Below are positions 6,976-14,798 of a stretch of DNA of 37,325 nt, piece by piece. A model generated the notes under the pieces. The model ran no database searches. It worked only from the letters and a program-made list of their open reading frames with translations, and had not been told where the DNA came from. Each line of letters opens with the position of its first letter. The first letter of the stretch is position 1. The stretch comes from Billgrantia endophytica (GTDB lineage: Bacteria > Pseudomonadota > Gammaproteobacteria > Pseudomonadales > Halomonadaceae). The translations under genes were made by a program, and so were the position numbers. The DNA lies in contig NZ_PNRF01000003.1 in assembly GCF_002879615.1 (NCBI RefSeq), positions 1 to 37,325 of the forward strand, in the 5' to 3' direction.

Positions 6976-8393
6976 TGGATATGTTGAAGCATTCCGCCAC
7001 CCGGCTGGCCGAGTTGCTGCGGGAAGACGGGCTGAGTTCGCTGGAACTGGTGGAGCACTGCCTGGACCGCATCCGGCGTCTCGACGACGAACTGCAAGCC
7101 TTCGTCAGCGTGGATGAAGAAGGCGCCCGACGGCGGGCCGAGACATGCGATGCGCGCCGCCGCCGGGGCGAACCGCTGGGGCCGCTGCACGGCCTGCCGG
7201 TGGCGATCAAGGACGTGACCGCCACCGCCGGGCTGCGTACCACCCAGGGTTCGCGTTTGCTGAGCGATCACGTGCCCGCCGAGGATGCGCTCAGCGTGGC
7301 GCGGCTCAAGCGGGCCGGAGCCATCGTGCTGGGCAAGACCAACACGCCGGAGTTCGCCTTCGGCGCGGTGTGCACCAACGCCTTGCGCGGTCCCACCGCC
7401 AACCCCTGGGATACCCGGCTCACCTCCGGCGGCTCCAGCGGCGGCTCCGCCGTGGCGGTGGCCACCGGGATGGTGCCGTTGGCCCAGGGCACCGACTTCG
7501 GCGGCTCGGTGCGCACGCCGGCGGCCTTCTGCGGCTGCGTGGGGCTGCGCCCGACGCCGGGTGTCATCGCCGAGCCCTCGCGTCCGCTGGGTTGGAGCAC
7601 CCTGGCCACTCAGGGCGTGCTGGCGCGCGGCGTCGAGGATGCCGCCCTGATGCTCGCGGCGATGGCCGGTGAGCATCAGGATGACCCCTCCTCTCGCGGT
7701 ATGGCCTGGCCCGCGCCTTCAACCGCGCTGGAGCGGCCGTTGAAGGTGGCCGTCTCCGTGACGCTGGGCGACGCCTACCCCGTCGAGCCGGAGGTGCGCG
7801 CGGCCTTCCAGGATGCCGTCGCGGGGCTGGAGGCGGCGCTGGGGCCGGTGGCACGCGAACATCCCGACGTCGGCGGCGGCGTGGAGGCCTTCAAGACGTT
7901 GCGGGCGGCGGAGTCGTGGCTGACGTTCGGCGAACTGGTGCGCGACCACGCCGACCGACTCACCCCCTCGTTCGTATGGAACGTCGAGCAGGGCCGCCAT
8001 ACCGGTGCCGAGGCGTACCTCCGGGCGGAGCGCACCCGCACGGCGCTCTACCGCCGCTTTTTCGCCTTCCTCTCGCGCTTCGACGTACTGGCGCTGCCCG
8101 CCACCAGTGTGCTCGCCTTTCCCAACGCGCAGGAGGAGGTGTGGGAGATCGACGGCCAGCGCTGCGAGTCGATCATCGACTACCTGGCCTGCACCTTCCT
8201 CATCTCGCTGGTGGGCTTTCCGGTCGTCACCCTGCCGGCGTCCCGGCGGCCCGGCGAGAAACGCTTCGGCATCCAGCTCGTGGCCCGCCCCGGCAACGAG
8301 GCGCTGTTGCTGCAAGCCGCCCTGCGCCTGGAACGCCAAGGCTTCCGCCACCACTGGCCGCCGCTCGCGGCGCCGAACGCAGGAGAATCCTGA
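6975..8393 (+). CDS. Amidase-signature-family hydrolase
   Basis: A 472-residue serine hydrolase of the amidase-signature family. All three catalytic residues are visible with family spacing: Lys79 (PVAIKDV), cis-Ser154 in GGSSGGS, and nucleophile Ser178 in GTDFGGS. The 75- and 24-residue spacings equal those of fatty-acid amide hydrolase. Start ATG 6975 overlaps the dctM stop by one base (TAATG); an ATG two codons later is possible. The stop overlaps the next start (TGATG). In this operon the enzyme likely cleaves an open-chain amide or ureido acid after ring opening, releasing ammonia or a carbamoyl group. Known amidase-signature enzymes in ureide routes include allophanate hydrolase-like and N-carbamoyl-amide-cleaving members, but substrate cannot be predicted from sequence here. 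Confidence 0.9.
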   Translation: MDMLKHSATRLAELLREDGLSSLELVEHCLDRIRRLDDELQAFVSVDEEGARRRAETCDARRRRGEPLGPLHGLPVAIKDVTATAGLRTTQGSRLLSDHVPAEDALSVARLKRAGAIVLGKTNTPEFAFGAVCTNALRGPTANPWDTRLTSGGSSGGSAVAVATGMVPLAQGTDFGGSVRTPAAFCGCVGLRPTPGVIAEPSRPLGWSTLATQGVLARGVEDAALMLAAMAGEHQDDPSSRGMAWPAPSTALERPLKVAVSVTLGDAYPVEPEVRAAFQDAVAGLEAALGPVAREHPDVGGGVEAFKTLRAAESWLTFGELVRDHADRLTPSFVWNVEQGRHTGAEAYLRAERTRTALYRRFFAFLSRFDVLALPATSVLAFPNAQEEVWEIDGQRCESIIDYLACTFLISLVGFPVVTLPASRRPGEKRFGIQLVARPGNEALLLQAALRLERQGFRHHWPPLAAPNAGES

Positions 8394-9319
8394 TGCCTGC
8401 GGCCATTCGCTTCGACCTGTCCGAGCGTCTGGACGACCTGCGCGGCTACGGCGAGACGCCGCCCCACGCTGCCTGGCCCGGCAACGCCCGGCTGGCGCTG
8501 TCGCTGGTGCTCAACGTCGAGGAGGGAGCTGAGCGCCATGTGATGGATGGCGACGCGGCCGCCGAGCATCTCAATGCCGACATGCTCTGCCCGCCCTGGC
8601 CGGGGCGGCGCAACCTCAATCTGGAGTCGCACTACGAGTACGGCAGCCGGACCGGTGCGTGGCGGTTGCTGGAACTGTTCCGGCGACGCGGCGTGCCGAT
8701 CACCGCCTTCGCCGTGGGCCAGGCGCTGGAGCGAGTGCCCGACATCGCCGAGCGGCTGGCACGCGACGGCCACGAAGTCGCCGCCCACGGCTGGCGCTGG
8801 ATCGATTATCGCGACGTGCCGCCGGCGGAGGAGGCCGAGCACATCGCGCGCACCATCGATACCATCACCCGCCTCACCGGCGAGCGCCCGCTGGGCTGGT
8901 ACACCGGGCGCGGCAGCGAGATGACCCGCAAGCTGGTGATCGAGGAGGGTGGTTTTCTCTACGACTCCGACGCCTACAACGACGACCTGCCCTATTGGGT
9001 GCCCCATGCCCGGGGCCACCATCTGGTGCTGCCCTACGCCTTCGACACCAACGACATGCGATTCGCCTCCGCGCCCGGTTTCAACGGTGCCCGGGAGTGG
9101 CTCGACTATCTCGTCGACACCTTCGACTGGCTCTACCGCGAGGGCGAGCGCCAGCCGCGCATGATGTCCGTCGGCCTGCACTGCCGTCTCGCCGGGCGGC
9201 CCGGACGCGCCCTGGCGCTGGAGCGCTTTCTCGACCATGTGGCTAGCCACGAGGGCGTCTGGATCGCGCGCCGGGTGGATATCGCCCGGCACTGGCGGGA
9301 GTGCCATCCGGCACCGTAA
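8393..9319 (+). CDS. PuuE-type polysaccharide-deacetylase-fold hydrolase (allantoinase-like)
   Basis: A 308-residue cytoplasmic NodB/polysaccharide-deacetylase-fold protein without signal peptide. It resembles the PuuE group (cofactor-independent allantoinase) rather than cell-wall deacetylases: NVEEGAE at 41-47, YEYGSRTGAWRLLELF from 81, AFAVGQALER near 105-114, GHEVAAHGWRW at 126-136, and RMMSVGLHCRLAGRPGR toward the C-terminus. It replaces the NodB metal triad pattern. The start overlaps the amidase stop by one base and has AGGAGA upstream. PuuE opens allantoin's hydantoin ring. Together with the amidase and the downstream hydantoinase this points to cyclic ureides as substrates. It is the last gene of operon A, facing gntR. 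Confidence 0.8.
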   Translation: MPAAIRFDLSERLDDLRGYGETPPHAAWPGNARLALSLVLNVEEGAERHVMDGDAAAEHLNADMLCPPWPGRRNLNLESHYEYGSRTGAWRLLELFRRRGVPITAFAVGQALERVPDIAERLARDGHEVAAHGWRWIDYRDVPPAEEAEHIARTIDTITRLTGERPLGWYTGRGSEMTRKLVIEEGGFLYDSDAYNDDLPYWVPHARGHHLVLPYAFDTNDMRFASAPGFNGAREWLDYLVDTFDWLYREGERQPRMMSVGLHCRLAGRPGRALALERFLDHVASHEGVWIARRVDIARHWRECHPAP

Positions 9320-9374
9320 GGCTCGAACCACTCCACGGCATCCCTATACCGCCTCGCTCGATGTCATCCAGCAT

Positions 9375-9390
9375 CGCGGCGCTCGCCGCG
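9375..9390. other. Short GC palindrome between convergent puuE-like and gntR genes
   Basis: CGCGGCG-CT-CGCCGCG is a perfect 7-bp inverted repeat in the 173-bp gap between the stops of two convergent genes. It has no T-run. It may help end transcription from either side, but this is weak evidence. Confidence 0.35.
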
Positions 9391-9492
9391 GGGCATTGGA
9401 GTCGGTCAATATCGGCGGCTGGCTGAGAATGGTGGCGTTTTCCTTGGTGGGATCATGCTGTCTCGGCGTGGCGATGATCGCCTGCCCAGGCA

Positions 9493-10176
9493 TCAGCCGT
9501 AGAGCGATTCCCAGTGAATGTCGCGGCTGGGCATGGCGTCCAGCTTCAGTTCGCACTCGATGTGTTTCAGATGATGGAGCATTAGATGGATGGCGGTGGC
9601 TTCGTCCTGGGCGGCGATGGCATCGACGATGCGGCTGTGCTCGTCCTCCGGGCAGGCGGGGGTCTGCGGCGCGTCGTAGAGGGCGATGATCAGGCAGGTG
9701 AGTGGGCACAGCTCAGCCATCAATTTCTGAATGAAACTGTTTCCGGCCAGTTCGGCGAGCAGCATGTGGAAGCGCCCGGAGAGACGGATGATGCGCCGCC
9801 GGTCCCCCTCGGCGCGGGCCGCATCTTCCTGTTGCAAGTGCTCGCGCAGGCGAGCGATGTCCAGTTCGCTGGCGCGGGAGATCACGCAACGAACGATCTC
9901 CGGTTCCACCAGGCGGCGGGTGGCGAACAGGTCGCGGGCCTCGCTGGCGGTGGGGCGGGTGACGAAGGCACCGCGGTTGGGGTGGAGAGTGACCAGCCCC
10001 TCCTGGGCGAGCAGCGTCAGTGCCTGGCGGATCTTGGTTCGGCTGACCCCGAAGGCGCTCGCCAGCTTCTCCTCGACCAACTTGATACCGGGCGGCAGGC
10101 GATGCTCCATCACCGCATCGGTGATGCGTTCGGCGATCTGTTCAATGGCGGGCTTGGTGGCGGAGGTGGTTTCCAT
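9493..10176 (-). CDS. GntR-family transcriptional regulator, FCD (FadR) subfamily
   Basis: A 227-residue regulator. A winged helix is at about 10-75 (LASAFGVSRTKIRQALTLLAQEGLV at 38-62, cut here by G60), and the FCD ligand domain is at about 83-215. FCD histidines are present: H137 in GRFHMLL, H180 in EDEHSRI, and H201/H202 in LMLHHLKH. The Asp usually four residues before the first His is Ser133, so metal binding may be altered. The gene lies between operons A and B and is divergent from operon B. Palindromes matching each other stand upstream of both operons. I infer that it represses both until a pathway compound binds the FCD domain. Its own promoter shares the same intergenic region, so autoregulation is likely. 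Confidence 0.9.
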   Translation of the reverse strand: METTSATKPAIEQIAERITDAVMEHRLPPGIKLVEEKLASAFGVSRTKIRQALTLLAQEGLVTLHPNRGAFVTRPTASEARDLFATRRLVEPEIVRCVISRASELDIARLREHLQQEDAARAEGDRRRIIRLSGRFHMLLAELAGNSFIQKLMAELCPLTCLIIALYDAPQTPACPEDEHSRIVDAIAAQDEATAIHLMLHHLKHIECELKLDAMPSRDIHWESLYG

Positions 10177-10329
10177 AAAAAGTTGTTGTCCTGTCGGTCA
10201 CGTTTCCAGTATGCCGCACCTTGGCGAGAGTGAGTAGGGATGGCGCTGCCGCTCGGAGCCGGCGGCGCCGGGCACCATGCACTCCCGTGGAGCATAGGGC
10301 TCATTCATGCACGATATCTGTGCTTTTAT

Positions 10330-10358
10330 TTGTCTGTATAGATTGTATGCAATATTTT
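10330..10358 (+). promoter_or_regulatory. Predicted promoter of operon B overlapping the operator
   Basis: TTGTCT at 10330-10335 and TATTTT at 10353-10358 are separated by exactly 17 bp. Each matches the sigma-70 consensus at four positions. The palindrome at 10342-10353 fills the spacer, a classic repression geometry. The region 10177-10525 holds no gene otherwise. Confidence 0.4.
10342..10353. promoter_or_regulatory. Palindromic operator, likely for the GntR regulator (operon B and gntR)
   Basis: ATTGTATGCAAT differs at two central positions from the operon A palindrome at 3133. It lies between the divergent gntR and operon B genes, 166 bp from the gntR start and 173 bp before the receptor gene. 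The position between regulator and target genes is the usual place for a local regulator site. Confidence 0.6.
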
Positions 10359-10525
10359 AAAATATAGTGATGAGTAATTTTGTTCAAGGCTTAGGGTAGA
10401 GAAAACATGGCGTTAGGGGAAGCCCCGGTAATTCCGGTTCTCCGCATGGCATGAGGATTGCTGATGCCTGGGTAGACGGCCGTTTGGCCGTGACCGAGTT
10501 CACACATCCACCGGAGATTTTTCTC

Positions 10526-11524
10526 ATGCACAAGTCTCGCGCCATTCAAACCGCCACCCTGTTCGCCGCCGGCATGCTGCTCGCCTCGCCGCTGCTGGCC
10601 CAGGAACGCTTGCGGGTAGCGGGCAACTTTCCCACCGATCACTCCGTTTCGCGCGCCATGGAGGTGTTCAAGGAGCATGTGGAGGAGGCTTCCGATGGCG
10701 AGATTCGGGTCGATCTGTTCCCCGCCATGCAACTGGGCGGCGCCACCGAGAACGTCGACCAGGTACGCTCCGGCAGCATCTTCGCCAACTTCAATTCCAT
10801 CGCCTACTTCGCCCGCAGCGTGCCGGAGTACGAGGCGGTGAGCCTGCCCTTCCTGTTCGACAGCCGCGAGCAGGCCTTCGAGGTCATGGATGGCCCGGTG
10901 GGTCAGCATCTCGACGAGCGCATGGCCGAGCTGGGCCTGCTCAACCTCGGCTACGGCGAGCTGGGCTTCCGCCACGTGACCAACGACCGGCACCCGATCA
11001 CCTCGGTGGAGGACTTCGAGGGCATGCGCATTCGCCTGCAGCCCAACGAGGTGCACCTGCAGACCTTCCGCGCGCTGGGTGCCAACCCGGTCTCCATGGA
11101 TGTCTCGGAACTCTACTCGGCACTGCAGCAGGGTGTGCTCGACGCTCAGGAGAACCCCTACAACATCATCGCCAGCCGTCGCTTCAATGAAGTCCAGGAG
11201 CACCTCTCCGACAGCGGCCATTTCTACGATTTCATCAACGTTGTGGTCAACCAGCGCCACTACGAGCGCCTCTCCGAGGAGCACCAGGCCATCGTCGACG
11301 CCGGTGCGCAGGCGGCCATGGCGTGGCAGCGCGAGGCCGCCGCCGAGGAGGAGGAGGCGTGGCGCGAGCAGCTCATCGAGTCGGGCATGGTCTTCACCCC
11401 GATCTCCCCCGAACTGCGCGCCGAACTGCGAGAGGCGACCATGGAAGTGGTCGAGGGCCTCGCCGAGCGCATCGACCCCGAGTTCATCGAACTGGTGATC
11501 CGGGAAGCCGAAGCGGCGCAGTGA
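10526..11524 (+). CDS. TRAP transporter substrate-binding protein (DctP family), operon B
   Basis: A 332-residue periplasmic receptor. The signal peptide is at 1-25 (MHKSRAIQ start, hydrophobic core, cleavage at LLA-QE). The start is ATG 10526 with GGAGA 9 bp upstream; the longer frame from 10451 would put 25 residues before the signal peptide. GMRIRLQPNEV at 166-176 with Arg170 is the carboxylate-binding region of the DctP family, followed by NPVSMDVSELYSALQQGVLDAQENP. Unlike the operon A receptor it has no cysteines and a normal DctP length. It is only distantly similar to that receptor, so the two TRAP systems are not a recent duplication and may take different but metabolically linked compounds. 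Confidence 0.93.
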   Translation: MHKSRAIQTATLFAAGMLLASPLLAQERLRVAGNFPTDHSVSRAMEVFKEHVEEASDGEIRVDLFPAMQLGGATENVDQVRSGSIFANFNSIAYFARSVPEYEAVSLPFLFDSREQAFEVMDGPVGQHLDERMAELGLLNLGYGELGFRHVTNDRHPITSVEDFEGMRIRLQPNEVHLQTFRALGANPVSMDVSELYSALQQGVLDAQENPYNIIASRRFNEVQEHLSDSGHFYDFINVVVNQRHYERLSEEHQAIVDAGAQAAMAWQREAAAEEEEAWREQLIESGMVFTPISPELRAELREATMEVVEGLAERIDPEFIELVIREAEAAQ

Positions 11525-11531
11525 GGTCGTC

Positions 11532-12104
11532 ATGACGCTACCTTCCGATGCATCGCCCCCCGTCGCGCCGCCGGCAGGCGCGGGCCAGGCCGCGCCGCCC
11601 CCGCGGGGCGGCGCCTTCGCCGTCTTCAAGCGCCTGGTGGGCGTCCTGGACACCGCCACCTACGGGGTGATCGTGCTGACCATGGGGGCGATGGTGTTGA
11701 TCGTGTCGCTGCAGGTGTTCTGGCGCTACGTGCTGGGCTCCTCCATCGACTCCGCCGATGAGCTGTCGCGGCTGTTCTTCGTCTGGTCGATCTTCCTCGC
11801 CATTCCCCACGGCGTGAAACACGGCGTGCACGTGGGCATCGACCTGTTCGTGATGATGATGCCGGCGGGTCTGCGCGAGATGCTGTTCAAGCTCATGGCG
11901 GTCATCTCCACCGCGCTGATGCTGCTGGTGATGCTCGGCGCCTTCGTCGCCACCCTGGATCGCTGGCCGGAACTGATGCCCACTCTGCCGATCACCTCGG
12001 CGGTCTACTATATCGCGGTGCTGATCTGCGGGGGGCACGCCTTCCTGCATCTGGCGCTGCTGGCCTGGGGCGGCTCGCGCACCTGGGAGGGAGAGATCGC
12101 ATGA
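11532..12104 (+). CDS. TRAP transporter small membrane subunit (DctQ family), operon B
   Basis: A 190-residue inner-membrane protein. A Pro/Ala-rich cytoplasmic N-terminus of about 35 residues precedes four hydrophobic segments, with the family features FWRYVLGSSIDSADELSRL (DE pair) and LAIPHGVKHGVHVGIDL. The gene starts 7 bp after the receptor gene, has GAGG upstream, and overlaps the DctM gene by 4 bp. It forms the membrane complex with the next gene product. The Pro-rich N-terminal extension is slightly unusual for DctQ and might instead reflect a later true start, though no better start with a ribosome site is seen. Confidence 0.9.
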   Translation: MTLPSDASPPVAPPAGAGQAAPPPRGGAFAVFKRLVGVLDTATYGVIVLTMGAMVLIVSLQVFWRYVLGSSIDSADELSRLFFVWSIFLAIPHGVKHGVHVGIDLFVMMMPAGLREMLFKLMAVISTALMLLVMLGAFVATLDRWPELMPTLPITSAVYYIAVLICGGHAFLHLALLAWGGSRTWEGEIA

Positions 12105-13381
12105 CCTGGCTCGCCGTGGGACTCTTTCTGTTGCTCGCCGTGCTCGGGATGCCGCTGGCCTTCGCCCTGGGCTTCGGCTCCCTGGCCGGGCTGTGGATGC
12201 TCGACTTCGAACTCTACGTGATGCCCCAGCGCATGATGCACGCGGTGAACAGCTTTCCGCTGATGGCGATTCCGCTGTTCATGCTGGCCGGCGAGCTGAT
12301 GGTGCGGGCCGGGATCATGGACCGCCTGATCGGCTTCGCCAACAGCCTGGTGGGGCGCATGCACGGTGGCCTGGCCCATGTCACCATCACCTCCGGGACC
12401 ATCTTCGCCTCGGTGAGCGGGGCGGCGGTGGCCAGCGCCAGCGCCATGGGCAGTACCCTGGTGCCGTCGCTGCGCAAGTACTACCCGGATGCCTACTCCG
12501 GCGCGGTGATCGCTTCGGCGGCCAACCTCGGCCCGGTGATTCCGCCCAGCAACGCGATGATCGTCTACGCCCTGATGGCGGGCTCCTCGGTGTCGGTGGG
12601 CGGGCTGTTCCTGGCCGGCATCGTGCCGGGCATCCTGCTGGCGCTGGGCTTCATGGCCATCGCTTCGTTCATCTCCTGGAAGCGCGGCTACGCGCTCACC
12701 GGCGAACGCTTCGAGCTGCGCAACGTGCTCACCCAGGCGCGGCGCGCCATCGTCATCATCCTGATGCCGGTGATCGTGGTCGGCGGCATCGTCGGCGGGG
12801 TCTTCACCGCCACCGAGGGCGCCGCCATCGCGGTGGTCTACTCTGCCTTCATCGGCTTCGCGGTGACGCGCAGGCTGAGGCTCGCCGACCTGCCGGGCTG
12901 CCTCTACCGGGCGGCGGTGACCTCGGCCATGGTGGGGGCGCTGATCGCCTTCGCCTCGGCGCTGACCTTCGTCTTCACCATCGAGATGGTGCCGATGCTG
13001 CTGTCGAACTTCATCCAGTCGCTGACCAGCGACCCGATGCTGTTCATCCTGCTGACCATGGCGTTGCTGGTGCTGGTGGGCATGCTGATCGAGTCCAACG
13101 CCGCCTATATCATGCTGGTGCCGCTGTTCGCGCCGGTGGCGCTGGTCTACGGCATCGACCCGCTCTATTTCGGCTTCCTGTTCATGTACAACCTGGTGAT
13201 CGGCATGATGACGCCTCCCGTGGGGGTGCTCTACTTCGTCATGAGCGGCATCACCCGGGTGCCGATGATGAAGCTGGTCGCCGAGTCGCTGCCCTTCGTC
13301 GCCTTCCAGTTCGCCATGCTCGGCCTGTGCATCCTGTTTCCGCAGGTCGTCACCACCCTGCCGCGGCTGCTGGGCTACTGA
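12101..13381 (+). CDS. TRAP transporter large membrane subunit (DctM family), operon B
   Basis: A 426-residue inner-membrane subunit with about 12 hydrophobic segments. Family hallmarks are AIPLFMLAGELMVRAGIMDRL, SGAAVASASAMGSTLVPSL, LGPVIPPSNAMIVY and, near the C-terminus, GMMTPPVGVLYFVMSGI. The ATGA overlap with dctQ indicates coupled translation. It performs sodium-coupled import of the ligand captured by the operon B receptor. It is followed 22 bp later by the amidohydrolase, so uptake and breakdown genes share one transcript. Confidence 0.93.
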   Translation: MTWLAVGLFLLLAVLGMPLAFALGFGSLAGLWMLDFELYVMPQRMMHAVNSFPLMAIPLFMLAGELMVRAGIMDRLIGFANSLVGRMHGGLAHVTITSGTIFASVSGAAVASASAMGSTLVPSLRKYYPDAYSGAVIASAANLGPVIPPSNAMIVYALMAGSSVSVGGLFLAGIVPGILLALGFMAIASFISWKRGYALTGERFELRNVLTQARRAIVIILMPVIVVGGIVGGVFTATEGAAIAVVYSAFIGFAVTRRLRLADLPGCLYRAAVTSAMVGALIAFASALTFVFTIEMVPMLLSNFIQSLTSDPMLFILLTMALLVLVGMLIESNAAYIMLVPLFAPVALVYGIDPLYFGFLFMYNLVIGMMTPPVGVLYFVMSGITRVPMMKLVAESLPFVAFQFAMLGLCILFPQVVTTLPRLLGY

Positions 13382-13403
13382 GGCCGCTTGAATGGAGAAC
13401 ACA

Positions 13404-14789
13404 ATGGAATTCGATGCGGTGGAATTCGATGCGGCCAACCCCGCCGACCTGGTGATCCACGGCCCGCGCGCGCTCACCGTGGATGCCGAGCTGGGCCCGA
13501 ACCTGGGAGAGATCCCCAACGCCCGGCTGGTGATCCACCAGGGCCGCCTGGTGGCGGTCGGCCATCACGACCCCAGCGTGCCGCTGCCGCCGGCGCGGCG
13601 CACCCTCGACCTGAGCGGGCGGGTGGTCACGCCCGGCTTCGTCAACGTGCACACACATACCATCCTCACCATGGTGCGAGGTGTCGCCGAGGACATGGGC
13701 TTCGCCCCGGCCTACACCCCCGGCGTGCCCCACGGCCACGAGGTGAGCGAGGGAGAGGCCGTGGCCCTGGCGCGGCTCGGCGCCGCCGAGGCGCTGCTGT
13801 TCGGCTCCACCCTGATCAACGACAGCTTCGTCCACACGGATCTCACCCTGCCCGCCATGGGCGAGCTGGGCATGCGGGTGATCGCCTGCGGGCGCATCCA
13901 CGACGTGGACTTCAGTCGCGTGCACGAGGGTGTGTGGGAGCACCGCGACGCCATCGGCGAGCGCACCCTGGGCGCGGCGGTGGCACTGCACGAGCGCTGG
14001 CAGGGCGCCATGGACGGGCGACTTGGCGTCGAGCTGGCCGCCCACGCGCCGGACACCTGCACCCGGGCGCTGCTGAAGAAGGTCGCCGCCACCCGCGACA
14101 CCCTCGGCATCCAGGTCAACGGCCACCTCTCCCAGAGCCGCAAGGAGAACGCCCGGGTACGGGAGCGCGACGGCATGAGCCCCACCGAGCTGCTCGACGA
14201 CGTCGGCCTGCTCGGGCCGCGCTTCACCGCCGCCCATTGCATGTACGTCAGCGACAGCGATCTGGCGCGCATCGGCGCGAGTGGCACCAACGTCGCCCAT
14301 GTGCCCCGGGGCAACGCCACCGGCGGGCGCATCGCCCCCACCACCCGGCTGCGCGAGGCGGGCGCCAACCTGGCCCTGGCCACCGACAACATGCACGCCG
14401 ACATGGTCGAGGTGATGCGCTGGGCGCTGATCATGGGCCGCCTGCAGGAGGGCGAGGTGAACGACACCTGGCAGCCGCGTCACGTGCTGGAGATGGCCAC
14501 CCTGGGCGGCGCCAGGGCGCTGGGACTCGAGCGCGAACTCGGCTCGCTGACGCCGGGCAAGCGCGCCGACCTGGTCGCCTTCGACTTCCGCCGCCCGCAC
14601 CTGACACCATGCATCGACGCCCTCGGCAACCTGGTGCATACCGCCCAGGGCCGCGACGTGGAGCTGGTGGTGTGCAACGGCGGGATCGTCGTCGAAGGCG
14701 GCGAGCTGTGCCGGGCGGACGCCGCGCGTCTGTTGAGCGACGCCCAGGCCGCCGCCGAGGCGCTGTGGCGGCGCGCCCGCCAACAATAG
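13404..14789 (+). CDS. Amidohydrolase of the TRZ/ATZ (SAH-deaminase/chlorohydrolase) group
   Basis: A 461-residue TIM-barrel metal hydrolase. The start chosen is ATG 13404 with GGAG 7 bp upstream; an in-frame ATG at 13392 would place that ribosome site inside the gene. Metal ligands are visible: HTH at 83-85 (NVHTHT), H241, H278 (AAHCMYV) and D328 (ATDNMHADM). HAPDTCT at 214-220 matches the HAPYTC region of S-adenosylhomocysteine/8-oxoguanine-type deaminases. The usual HLxE motif reads HLSQ at 241-244, so the conserved acid is Gln. The family deaminates or hydrolyses N-heterocycles (triazines, purines, pyrimidines). Placed between TRAP and ureide genes, it likely removes an amino or other group from the ring before ring opening. 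A 15-bp tandem duplication lies at its 5' end. Confidence 0.85.
   Translation: MEFDAVEFDAANPADLVIHGPRALTVDAELGPNLGEIPNARLVIHQGRLVAVGHHDPSVPLPPARRTLDLSGRVVTPGFVNVHTHTILTMVRGVAEDMGFAPAYTPGVPHGHEVSEGEAVALARLGAAEALLFGSTLINDSFVHTDLTLPAMGELGMRVIACGRIHDVDFSRVHEGVWEHRDAIGERTLGAAVALHERWQGAMDGRLGVELAAHAPDTCTRALLKKVAATRDTLGIQVNGHLSQSRKENARVRERDGMSPTELLDDVGLLGPRFTAAHCMYVSDSDLARIGASGTNVAHVPRGNATGGRIAPTTRLREAGANLALATDNMHADMVEVMRWALIMGRLQEGEVNDTWQPRHVLEMATLGGARALGLERELGSLTPGKRADLVAFDFRRPHLTPCIDALGNLVHTAQGRDVELVVCNGGIVVEGGELCRADAARLLSDAQAAAEALWRRARQQ
13405..13434. repeat. Perfect tandem duplication of 15 bp at the amidohydrolase start
   Basis: TGGAATTCGATGCGG occurs twice head to tail (13405-13419, 13420-13434), giving the protein start MEFDAVEFDA. 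The unit is five codons, so loss or gain keeps the frame. It looks like a recent slippage event. Confidence 0.85.
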
Positions 14790-14798
14790 GAACACGCC

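Noticed and set aside
8180..9331. 383-codon minus open frame across the PuuE-type gene
   Set aside because: No motif or ribosome site; a high-GC shadow of a well-supported gene.
12008..13519. 503-codon open frame on minus across the second DctM gene
   Set aside because: It is very rich in His, Gln, Arg and Asp with no domain, lies antisense to a clear DctM gene, and arises from high-GC codon bias.
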